This document shows, one piece after another, positions 22,930 to 34,359 of a stretch of DNA of 64,000 nucleotides. The notes under the pieces were generated by a model that was not told the DNA's origin, did no database searches, and saw nothing but the letters and a program-made list of their open reading frames with translations. The position numbers were made by a program, and so were the translations under genes. Within the stretch, counting starts at the first letter, position 1. Each line of letters starts with the position of its first letter. This DNA is from Ustulina deusta (taxonomy: Eukaryota; Ascomycota; Sordariomycetes; Xylariales; Xylariaceae): contig JAJNNX010000053.1 in NCBI GenBank assembly GCA_023159155.1, forward strand, positions 248,001 through 312,000, written 5' to 3'.

Positions 22930-24400
22930 TGCGTTCTTCCTGACTGAACTTGGCCATTCATGTGATTAAGTGCAAATTCGTGGCCCGTCACCGCCACCGT
23001 TGCCTCCATCAGCATCACTTAGTGCTCCGCTTCAAGACGTAGACTTATGACGTCAAGCATGGTCTCGCCCAATCGTCGTCGAGATCGTTATTCTGAAGTC
23101 CACCTCGTGCGTGACGAGCTCAGCGTTTTGCTGCGTCGTCACGTATCCGACTAGCTTGTCGTACTACCACCGACTTATCAGAGGGCAGACCTGAAACCGG
23201 CGGTCGCATTGAAATAAACCAAACCCTCAGACATTCTGGCCAACATGAGCCTTTGGCCCTCCGACACGCCGGGCGCCTTCTTGTTCGACACGCGCTGGCC
23301 AAAGCTGATGTCCGAGAAAGGTGTTATGGAGACCGCATACTTGACGACCGGAGGCCTCGTTATGCATTGGGACTATTTAGTTTTCGGTACGAGGAGCTTA
23401 CGGTTAAAGGTATTCGTGACTTGCGTAAGGGACAGCGTAGGGGCAGTTGGAGTGGCGTGGTCAACTACTGGGTCGAGTAGGAGTGGAACGCCTTGGCATG
23501 CGACTTGAAAACGGAATCGCCATCTCGGTTTGACGCCCGGCGGCGGATTTAATTCTTTACTTCAGCCTGACCAGGAAAGCTCATGGCTTGCTGGCTCTGG
23601 GGACCGTACAGACATATTTTTCATTGGCGTTCAACAAGATACGAGACAACCAAGGACAGTATAAATGATGCTTAACTTTTCGGGAAAATTGGGCTCATGT
23701 CAGACATCCCGACAACTGTGCAGGCCACCTTACCCAGCGTACTAACTATTACCAATCAACATTGCCACATCCTCGGAGCCCGACCACGTTAGAAGCAATT
23801 CCTTTTATGACTGTGCCTTCCGTGATTATTTATTGATATGTTAGCAAAGCAGTACTCGAACTGGCGTCATGGCGAAAGCAATCGAAACTTGGTAAAGGAC
23901 AGATAACACTAATATTGCTATCCGATATACTACGTATTAAGTATAAAACGAAAGACAAGGATCCTAAGTCCTAACAAATAGGTCATGGCAGGACGCGCTA
24001 GTCTAAGTAAGGAAGAAATATCCTACTCTTGAACGGGCTGCAAGGAAAATAACGTACCGTTGCTCAGATGGAACGAAATAAGTCAGTTAACCCGTTTTAC
24101 GGCCGTTCCAACGTAGTTGAAGTGACGTTTTCTATGCATGAAATTTGCATAAGCGCTGTTGCTCAGTTCAAGCCAGTAGTACTAACCTACTACTTACCCG
24201 AGTCGGACAGGGTAGGTAAACTAAGCCTGAGCAAAAGCAGCGTTTACATTAAGCCCAATCCGTCTGTAGCACAGTAGGTGAGAAAACCTAGAACCTGCTT
24301 AATTAATGTGGCCCTAGAGTTTAGTTTACACTGGTATTCGACCCTGTAAACCGCTCTGCATGCTACCCTATCTTTCCCTTTGAGGTTACCACTCCGAGCC
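22930..24400. other. Gene-poor spacer with one coding-like tract
   Basis: About 1.5 kb. On the minus strand, roughly 23370-23180, an open stretch of about 60 codons with coding-like third-position bias reads ...FSDISFGQRVSNKKAPG... to LVYFNATAGFRSAL and a stop. It lacks a start and a recognisable domain and may be a gene fragment. Nothing else is supported. Confidence 0.4.
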
Positions 24401-25350
24401 CTACACAACATCGGTACCGAGATGCTGGCGAATGAATGCAACCTGCACAGTCATGACGGTTTCAAAGCTCTCGCCGTCCAAGACATCCATGTGGCCCTTT
24501 TTCGGGACGACATACATCTGCTTCGGTGACTCTATGCGGTTATAGATTAGCCCGGTCTGATCAGCCAGCGGCGATATCTGGTCATCTTCGGGGGTCACAA
24601 TGAGGACCGGGGTGGGTGGAAGGAATTTCAGCAGCTTGAACGGGCTCCAGGACATGATGTTGTAGTAGGTCTGGATCGTCGTGTTCAGGTGGAAGCCGGG
24701 GATTTTTCTGGCCTCTGCGACAAGCCCCAGCTCGCTGGCCCCCATTCCCGACGAAAAGCCTGCTGGATTCAGCCCCCTGTCCGTTATCATGGGAAGCGAG
24801 AATGCACCGTTGCCACTAAGCCGGGATTCGCGGTCCTGCATTGCCTTCGCCATCACGCCGCGCCACTTGCTTGCGTCGAGGTCCCAGTGAGTCAACGGAC
24901 ACACGCTGACGACCGCCTTCGCTCGCTTATCGAGCGCTGCAGCAGCTAGGGCGACTGCGCCGCTGAAGGAGAAGCCCCAATAGGCAATGCGGTGAGGATC
25001 GACCCGTCCATCTGCCTTCAGAAAGGTCAACGCGTCGTGATAGTCGGTTGCTTGTTGCGCAGGATTGATGTCGTTTCGGGGACTGCCGTCGCTGCTGCCA
25101 ATGGTGCGAGGATCGTACACCAGAGCGCTGATGCCTTCGAGTTGAAAGTATTGTGCGATCCTGGGTAAAAGTACATCTCTAGTTACGTTGAACTGTTGCG
25201 CTCGTGAGTTCAATGATGCCAAATATCTGATTGAAAACTTACACCCGGCGTTATGATGACTGCAGCACTATTCAGACCAGCTATGTACAGTGTGCCCCGA
25301 AGAGTGAGACCGTCCAGAGTCTGGAAGATGACTTCTTCGTGGCTCACCAT
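24401..25350 (-). CDS. PKS-associated alpha/beta hydrolase (af380/polyketide-transferase-like)
   Basis: Exons 25350-25243 and 25192-24401, with a 50-nt intron (GTAAGT...CAACAG) splitting ITPG|FN, giving 299 aa. The N-terminus reads FQTLDGLTLRGTLY and AAVIITPGFN, then ALVYDPRTIGSSDG. The nucleophile elbow is GFSFSG (Ser111), with acid Asp239/240 in TPEDDQISP and His270 in KKGHMDVLDG. This is the DUF1100/S15-like hydrolase group that travels with highly reducing PKSs and acts as stand-alone thiohydrolase or acyltransferase on the ACP-bound chain. The fumagillin polyketide transferase af380 is the named example. No signal peptide is seen, so it is cytosolic. It is divergent from the PKS, 432 bp between ATGs. 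Release of this PKS product is an inference from family and position. Confidence 0.9.
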
Positions 25351-25782
25351 GCTGTTGCTATCTCAGCGGGATCTAGGGACAACGTCGTTCCTAACACGTC
25401 TTTGTCTGGGATTTGTCCATTCCTTTTAAGGTCACCGTTAGAGAAGATGGCCCTGCGGGAAATTAGATAATACTGTAGGGCTCGAAAGGTGGGTGACATT
25501 GCCTCAGACTACACCGCCTGCATCATGCAGGCCACCTATGCAGATACTACTAGCATACTACCTAGTCTTGGCTGTTCCATTTGTGGAGGAAAATCACTCG
25601 CTGTGACGACAGTCTTATGCAGTCTTGTGCAACCCTTCGAACGGTCTTCCGTAATCATTGTATCTTATCGACAGTCCTACGAATTTGTGTTTCAGTTGAC
25701 TGCAAATTGCTTGATACGAGGGCAAAGCAAGAAAGGCCTTCAGTGTACGGCCTTTTGCTCTACCTTGGGTAAAGCTGTCAAC
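25351..25782. promoter_or_regulatory. Bidirectional promoter of hydrolase and PKS
   Basis: 432 bp between the two start codons. The PKS frame stays open upstream to about 25489 without an in-frame ATG, so ATG 25783 (MENNINGDRIS) is chosen; the next in-frame Met is inside the KS linker. No cluster-specific binding motif could be recognised, and no pathway transcription factor is encoded in this window. Confidence 0.5.
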
Positions 25783-28700
25783 ATGGAGAACAATATCAAC
25801 GGAGACCGTATTAGCACCCTACCAAACACCAGGGTCAATGGCGACGACAAGTCCGCCCTCGCCGCAGAACTCTCATCTAGTTACGATATGGATTCTAAAT
25901 CGTTTGTCCAAGCCCCCATCGCCATAGTTGGCATGGCTTGCCGCCTCCCCGGACATTGCGCATCCCCAGATGATTTTTGGAACTTCATGATGAGCGGGGG
26001 AGTAGCCTCTAATACGCCTCCGCCCAATCGCTTCAACTTGTCTGGTCACTTTGATTCTTCAAGGAAGCCTCACACAATGAAAACCCCAGGAGCTATGTTC
26101 ATGGAAGACGTGGACCCCGCGGATTTCGATGCCCAGTTCTTCAGCATAAACAACTCAGATGCCATCGCAATGGATCCTCAACAGAGAAATCTGATGGAAG
26201 TGACATACGAGTGCTTAGAAAATGCTGGTATGCCTATTGAAAAGCTCAGTGGCCAGCGGGTTGGATGTCTAGTAGGTGCAAGCGCAGTTGGTTTGTGCTT
26301 CCTCGTCTCTTGATCAGAGACGTATATTTCGCTAATGTATTTATAAAGACTATTATGATATGGACCTTAAAGACGTCGAAGACAGAACAGACTCTCCAAC
26401 AATAGGCTCTAGCCGCTCCCTGTTGGGTAACCGTATAAGTCATTTTCTCAACGTCCACGGACCAAGGTAAGGGAGTCGTGCATATTAGAGGCCTCATCTA
26501 CTTCTTTTCGCCTAGATATTGATGGTTGAATAAAATTGTTGACGTTTCGTGTTAGTATGGCTGTCGACACAGCCTGTTCAAGCGCGCTCACGGCCCTCGA
26601 CATGGCGTGCCTGTACCTTGGAAATAACCAAGCCGACGCGATGTTTGTCGGTGGCGTAAATATGTATCTAAGTCCCGAAAGGAACGAGGATCCGGGCAAT
26701 ATGCGAGCGGCAGCATCCCCAACAGGAAAATGCCATGTCTTTGACAGCAAAGCGGATGGTTATGTCGCCGCAGAAGCTATCAACGTTATCTTTCTAAAAC
26801 GACTTCGGGATGCCATGCGAGACGGGGATCCTATCCGTGCTGTTATCCGTGGCACGTCGACGAACAGCGCGGGTAGAACACCTGGCATTTCAATGCCCAA
26901 TCCTAAAGCGCAGGCCGAAGCTATTCGTGATGCTTACACGAATGGAGGCTTTTGTGAAGCAGATTTGGCCGACACTGGATATCTCGAGTGCCATGGCACT
27001 GGTACTATTGCAGGAGATCCAGTTGAAATAGAAGGTGTAGCAACAATCTTTGCACACTCACGACCGACGGACCAACCCCTTGCAATAGGGTCAGTCAAAG
27101 GAAATGTTGGACATTCAGAAGCAGCGTCGGGTCTAACCAGTGTGATAAAAGTGGTGCTGGCAATAGAAAACGGGAAGATTCCGGGGACGGCAACATTTTT
27201 AGATCCGAACCCCAGAATTGATTTTGAAAACTCCAGAGTCAAGGCTTTCTACGAGTCTATCAATTGGCCCCCTAATACGAAGCGCCGGGCTAGTATTAAC
27301 TCTTTTGGATTCGGCGGTGCCAATGCGCACGCGATCATCGAGAGTCCGGAGTATCTAGCAGGGAAATCATTACCTAGATATAAAAGCTCTTACATTAAGA
27401 GCGACAGTATCGACGATGATTTCTTCGGCTGCGATGATGAAACGTTGAATAAGAAACAATCGAGACCCAAGCTCCTAGTCCTATCGGCAAATGATGAAGC
27501 AGCTCTCAAGTCTTCTATTAGCCGACTATCTTCTCATTTACTACATCCTGCTGTCGAAGTCGCCTTAGATGATCTAGCATTTACCCTATCGGAACGGCGA
27601 AGCCGTCTATACTATAGAGCTTATAGTGTACAGAAGACTACACAGCTAAGCCCAGCATCATTTGTTACCGGCAAAACATTTAACCGCAGTGTAAAAGTTG
27701 GACTGATTTTCACCGGCCAGGGCGCACAGTGGCCAACGATGGGAAAGAATCTTCTACAGACATTCCCTGTGGCAAGGGAAATGGTGGCGGCCCTTGACCG
27801 AGTTTTGATGAGCCTTCCTCAGCCTCCTACATGGTCGTTGATGTCTAAACTGGTTGATGAACAAGATGCTGTGGTTCTCCGAGATCCTGAGTTTTCACAA
27901 CCAATTGTCACTGCCCTTCAATTGGCATATCTCCAGGTTCTATCCGACTGGGGAATCAAGCCTGTAGCTGTTGCTGGCCATTCATCTGGGGAAATTGCTG
28001 CTGCTGTTGCAGCTGGCTACATGACAGCCGAAGCCGCTATAAAGATCGCGTTTTTCAGGGGGCAGGCCATCAAGGAGTTACGGGCAAGAAAGAAACTCGG
28101 AATGCTGGCCGCGGGTATCTCTGTCGATGCCATTGGAAAATACATTGACAGCAGCGATGACCTAGTCCAAGTTGCGTGCGTTAATAGTCCGCGGAGTGTG
28201 ACTCTCTCAGGAACCACTCAGGCTCTGCAACGACTCATGGAGAGATTACAGTCGGACGATCATTTCGCTCGAATGCTGCAAGTTGATTTTGCTTACCATT
28301 CCCAATACATGGGCGAAATTGCGAACAGATACGCTCAATTGCTAGAAGCTCACGTCCAAATTCAAGAAGCCGAACATCACGAAGTGAAATTGTTCTCATC
28401 AGTAACAGGTAGTCTATTGACTGAACCTATTGATTTGGCCTACTGGGTACGGAATTTGCAGTCGCAGGTTCGATTTCAACCCGCAGTGGGATCCATGATC
28501 GATGGTAAAGACGGGGTCAACTTTCTAATTGAAGTCGGCCCTTCCAATGCTTTAGCTGGTCCGGTGTCGCAGATTTGCGAAAGTGCGTCTCATCTTACAC
28601 TACAACCGCATTATACTTCTGTTTCCACCAGAGGCCCAGACACACTGATGGCACTGTATGGAGTAGCTGGAAAGCTTTTCACGGTTGGTGGCGACGTGGA

Positions 28701-31700
28701 TCTCGGGCGAGTCAATGAACTACATAACAGTTCGCCCTCGACGTTAGTCGATCTTCCTAACTATGCGTGGAATCGGTCTAAGAAATACTGGCACGAAAGC
28801 TTGGCAAGCAAAGACTGGCGGTTTCGCCCCTTTGTCAAGCATGATCTCCTTGGCACCAAGATTCCGGGGACTTCGTGGCAATCACCTGTGTGGAGGAACA
28901 AACTCAAGCTCGCGAACAACACCTGGCTAAGAGACCACAAACTGAGCAATAATATAGTCTTCCCAGGCACTGGATACATTTGCATGGCCATGGAGGCCAT
29001 GTATCAGACAGCTTATATGGCAATCTGGAAGGGGGATATCCCAAAAACGTATACCTACCGGCTCCGAGACATCAAATTCCTGAAAGCGCTTTTCCTAGAC
29101 GACTCTGATGATTCTCCATTGGTCGTGCTCACTTTGACGCCCCCGGTTGGATCCAACCCGGCGTGGTACCAGTTCAAGATAACAGCAGAAAGACTCGGAG
29201 TTTGGAACGATCATGCCACTGGGCATATCCGTATTGACAATGATTTCTCCATAAAGGGGGCAGAAAAGCTTGCTCTACAGCCTTTCGAATATCCGATGTC
29301 AAATGGCAACTGGTACAAAAAGATGCGCGACTATGGTTTCAATTTTGGGCCAGCTTTCCAAAAGGTTATTGCAATGGAGTCCGCTACAGGCCATCGAAGA
29401 GGTCGATCAAGGGTCTCATTACAACCACCTGCGTCTGGATACGCCCAAAGCTCGTACGCACTACACCCGGCTTGCATGGATGGCTGTTTCCAGAGTGTAA
29501 CGGCTACCTGGGACGATGACTCCAACAACACTGACACTTTAATCCCCCAACAGATTGACAGTCTTACTGTGCCTTTCCACTTACAACAGCCCGGCGAAGG
29601 GATTTCAGTTGCTCGCTCTGATTTTACCGGAGTTGGACGAAGAGAGGTAATGAGTAACCACGCATTTTCGTGTGCTGTGTACCATCCCATAGCGGGCGAC
29701 CTGTTATTGGACATGAAAGGAATTCGATATGCCAAATTGGGCAATTCAGAGATCGCTTCCACACCCCATAAATATTGCCAACTTGTATGGGATGCCGATA
29801 TCACTCTTCTCGACGAGGCAGACCTCCAAGGACTCATCAACGAAACTTTGGCTAATGCAAACCCCGAAGGCGTCGAACAAGATGTACTCCTCGCTCGTAG
29901 ACTAATCAACTTGGCTACACATAAGAACCCGAAATTAAGTGTTGCCGAGTTCAATCTAGATCTCGATGATGACTCTAGTCTCTGGTTTGACAATGGAAGC
30001 TCCGACAGTATAATACGAGCTGCTTTCTCGCAGTACACTCTTGCGCTGAGCAGTGTCGACACGCTAGTTAAAGCACAGCAGAGATATAGCAACACCCCAC
30101 AAACTGATTGTATCGTGATAGATGCTAACCAGGGACTGACGCCATTGGATACGAAATTCGACCTGGCCATCATAAAATTGCCACCCTCCCCATCGCCGAT
30201 TCCAGGTCAATCTTTCAAGCTTGTTCAGGATTGGCTGAATGACACAGGAATTGCATTATTTTTAGATCCTGGACATAACCTGAAATCTTCCCGCTTCAGA
30301 GACGACTTACTTGGACTCAAGACTTTGTGGAGCTCGGACTCAATAACTCTCACTCGCAAAGAACCTCCCAGCAAAGGTTCGTCTTCTCAAGATCTGGTGA
30401 TCCTCCAGTTCAACAATGAGGACCACCCAGATATTATGAACATGCTCGAAAATTCACGCTGGAACGTTTCTATAGTGGACGGCACAGATTCTATTACGCC
30501 AGGAAGCAAAGTTCTCGTCCTAGACGAACTTCAGAATTCAGTGATGTCCAACATTGAGCAAAATCAATGGGCCACATTGCAATTGTTAATTGAAAAAGAG
30601 TGTCATATTCTCTGGGTCACAGCAGGCGCACAGATCTCTGTGAGCGACCCAGACAAAGCTCTGATAAACGGGCTTTTTAGGACGATCCGTAATGAGACAC
30701 CATTTTTGACACTGTTGAGCCTCGATGTGGAGAGTGCGTCGGGAGTGGCTACCGTCCAAGCAGTAAAGAAGTGTCTTGATCTCCTGGAGAATACACAGAA
30801 GAATAACCATACGGACAGCGAGTACACAGAACGGGGTGGAGTTTTAAGAATCAGTCGTGTTCTTCCTGATGTGATCCTAAACAAGGCTCACGAAGAAGAC
30901 GCTGCCGGTAGGCCGCCGGAGATGATACCATTCCAGACTACACAAGGCACGGTCAAATTGAGGGCCGAGCGTGTCGGAAATTTGGATTCACTACAATATA
31001 GTGAGGTGTCTGTTGTGTCACCCCCTCTCCCTGATGACTGGGTAGAGATTGAGATTATGGCATCTGGTGTCAACTTCAAGGACGTGGCTAGCGTTATTGG
31101 ACTTGTCCCGGAGAACGAGCACCTCCTTGGCGGCGAGGGCAGCGGAATTATCACTCAGACTGGCTCAAGTGTGAAGAATTTCTTCCAAGGCCAAAGAGTC
31201 GCCTTTTTCAAGAGAGGCTCGTTCGGGAATCGTGTTCAAGCCAGTTGCAAAGTAGTCCACGCCATTCCCGACCAGATGACCTTTGAAGAAGCAGCTACAC
31301 TCCCCTGTGCGTTTGCGACTTCAATCCATGCCCTCATTCACATGGCCCAGATCAAGAGGGGGCATCGCGTCCTCATCCATTCGGCCACTGGCGGCGTCGG
31401 AATATCAGCTATCCAAGTCTGCCGGTACATTGGAGCTGAGGTAGGGGCCCCCGAACCTTGCTGAGACACTTGGCCCCCATAGAACTAACGCATTTGTAGG
31501 TCTACGCAACTGTTGGGACACAAGAAAAACGCGATTTCTTGAAATCTCAACATGGAATTCCGGATGAGAATATTTTCAACTCGAGGAACTCTCGCTTTGC
31601 AGAGAGGATCTTGGAGCAGACAGACGGATATGGGGTTGATATCATCTTGAATTCGCTGGCCGGCGATTTACTCGATGAGTCATGGCGCATCATTGCAACC

Positions 31701-33314
31701 GGAGGCACCATGGTTGAAATCGGCAAAAAGGACATCTTGGACCGAAACGTGCTGTCCATGGAACCCTTTAACCGGAACGCCTCTTTCAAGGCTCTAGATC
31801 TATCGCATGAACAAATTACAGATGACATGTTATCTAGGTACGTATTCCTTCCAAGTCATGACTGTAACCTCCTGTGGTTTTCGGTACATGTTTTCACGCG
31901 GCAAGCTTCTGGACTGACATTATCCCAGCCTTCTGAAGGAGACATTCGAGTTTCTCGAGAAGGGACACATCAAACCCATAACACCCACCCGGGTCTTCCC
32001 ATTTGACCAAATCCCAAGTGCACTTCGACTTATGCGCAGTGGCAAGCACATTGGAAAGCTAGTCATAAGCAGAGCCGAAGAGCCGGATTTCAAGGTCCTA
32101 GTTCGTCGTGCCCCGCGCGGTATCAGGCTCCGCGACGATGCGTGCTATTTGATTGTCGGAGGGCTGCGTGGTCTCTGTTCCACTTTGGCGATATCTCTGG
32201 CCAAGAATGGCGCTACACACCTGGCCATACTATCGCGGGGTCTTCAAAACGACGAACGATCACGGCTGGCGATAGCTAGGATTCGCGCTCTCGGGTGCGA
32301 AGTGAACATGATTCGCGGAGACATCACAAAGGTGGATGATGTGAGAACGGCTTTCAAGAGTACCACTGTTCCTATTGCCGGCATCATCCAAGGGGCCATG
32401 GTCCTTAACGTGAGTATTGAATAAACTCCGAGCAATCCTCCGCGAGTGACGGAGGTCAAGCTGACTAGATTTTGCAGGATCGCCCTTTCAGTTCCATGAC
32501 GATAGATGAATACCATGCCACACTACAGTCCAAGGTAAAGGGCACATGGAACCTTCATCAAGTTTCTCTTGAACAAGACCACACGCTAGACTTCTTCACT
32601 CTCCTCTCAAGTATCTCCGGTTTATACGGCAGTCCAGGCCAGGCCAACTATGCAGCTGCGAACGCCTTCCTCGACGCCTTCGCCTCTTTCCGCCGAGGCG
32701 CAGGACTCCCCGCAGTCTCGATCAATCTAGGCGTCGTGGCGAACGTCGGCTATCTTTCCGACCGAGACGACCTGATGGACCGCTACGACGAAGCCGTCTG
32801 GCAACCGATCACCGAGGGCGTGCTGCGCGACACGCTGAAATTGTCAATACAACAGCAAGAGCCGATCCCCATCAACGACCAAAGTGCCGCCCACATGATA
32901 ACAGGTCTTCGCGTGCCGCAGCCCAGCCACTCCCAGCTATCGCGCGACGCCCGCTTTGCCGCTCTGTTCTCGTTAGATCGCGCGTCCGAGAGCCAGGAGG
33001 CAAGTCTCGAGGGCACAAAAGACCTCGAATCGATCCGCGCCGTGATCCGCTCCAAGGCGGGCGCCAAGGTCATCCTCGACAAGACGGCCGAGGCGATGAG
33101 CAAGTATTTCATGAGGATCCTGCGGGTGACGGACGCGTTGGACTTTGCGCGGCCGCTGTCGGCGTACGGCATCGATTCTCTGGCGGCGGTGGAGGTCCGC
33201 AACTTCCTCAAGGTCGAGCTGAGCGTCGAGCTCACGACCCTGGAGATCATCAACGCCACATCGCTGCTCTTCATCTGCGAGAGAATCATCGAGGAGGTGT
33301 CGCGGCTGGCGTAG
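25783..33314 (+). CDS. Highly reducing type I polyketide synthase (KS-AT-DH-psiMT-ER-KR-ACP)
   Basis: Six exons: 25783-26290, 26349-26466, 26556-31440, 31500-31837, 31929-32409 and 32478-33314. All five introns have GT/AG ends and phases match, giving 2388 aa. KS: DTACSS with Cys216, ECHGTGT His355, GNVGHSE His395. AT: FTGQGAQW and GHSSGE with Ser685. DH: LRDHKLSNNIVFPGTGY with His1003, and HPACMDGCF with Asp1184. The methyltransferase region begins with the usual HKNPKL (about 1331) but lacks the SAM motif LExGxGTGG, so it is degenerate. ER: GVNFKD and HSATGGVG (about 1817). KR: YLIVGGLRGLC and Tyr2168 in GQANYAAANAF. ACP: GIDSLAAVEV, Ser2344. No thioesterase or reductase domain follows the ACP. 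It should make a highly reduced, non-C-methylated acyl chain from malonyl-CoA. Release is probably by the neighbouring hydrolase. Confidence 0.96.
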
Positions 33315-34359
33315 GTTTCGTGTTCGACCTCTGGACGACGAATGGATTTGTATCCTGTGCTTTGGCCTTAGACTTTCTTCGATACTACATAATGCTATGG
33401 GCATCATTACTTGCACTGTTCGTAATCGAGATGGGGAAGGAATTAGTGAGATGGTAGAGGAGGTCTGTCGTGAGGTAGATGAAATGGAGTTTGGCATGAA
33501 CCCCCCCCCCCCCCCCCCCAAACTCCTTGTTTAGTTATCTACTTATCTAGACCGAAATAAATAAGACTTCAATATTATTAGCCCAACAAGAAAAACGAAA
33601 CAACACGTTTAAAAACCGGAAGTTAGCTGATCCTGTATTATTCGCGTTAAATAGTCCAGTGGTGAAAGCCCCGAAGCGAAAAGCTCAACCCCCTACTTTT
33701 TTTCCTCTCCCGCAGCGAGACTTTTCCTTCTTTTCAATTCCTCTTAGATGCTTCTCTATTGCTTGACCTGCGCATGCTAGAAGGAAAACAAGGGGAAAAG
33801 GGGGGTCGAGGGCAATTGGAGACGGGAAAGCGGCCTTGCGTGTTGTTGAAATCCATCTCCGTGATTGATTGTGTGAGCGGTGAGGGCTTGCGTTGCGTAG
33901 ATTACCTACCTAGACTAAGTACATACTTACTTACACACATTATAGGTACAAGAGTAGGTAAGACCTGTCTGTATCGAAGGCAGTACCTAAGGTCCTACTG
34001 TCCGTGGTGCGCTAGGTACATGATCTATGCTACCTACTGCGGACAGGGGCAAGGGATGAACGTTGATCAAGGTTACGGATCTGCGGGGCGCTTCCTGGAT
34101 GGAGCAATGCGCTCAAACAGGCAGTTAAGCGCCTCCCTCATCTCATTCCCGTCTCTGGAACGTTGCAATCAGCAGATAAAGAAAGCCCCGACTATCTAGG
34201 TACTTATTAGATAAGTAGGCACCTATCAAGTCGGTCTACTCTATAGCGCAAGAGCGCGGGGTATAAATACACACGCCTTCTTAACGTGGCTTGCCGCAGG
34301 GTTCGAGGACATCTATCTAATAGACAGACACGGACTCGGTGAACCGATAGGAGGACGGG
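33315..34359. other. Intergenic with 19-C homopolymer and GGTACCTA-type repeats
   Basis: 3' flank of the PKS and 5' flank of the next gene. It holds an uninterrupted run of 19 C (33501-33519), a feature prone to assembly error. From about 33897 to 34225 there are repeated CTACCTA, GGTAC and TAGGTAC words, similar to those near 59.1 and 63.5 kb. An open frame at 33759-34199 covers this repeat-rich part and is not supported as a gene. Confidence 0.55.

Noticed and set aside
29331..30173. 280-codon minus-strand frame within the PKS
   Set aside because: Opposite to the DH/MT region of an intact large exon; no domain of its own.
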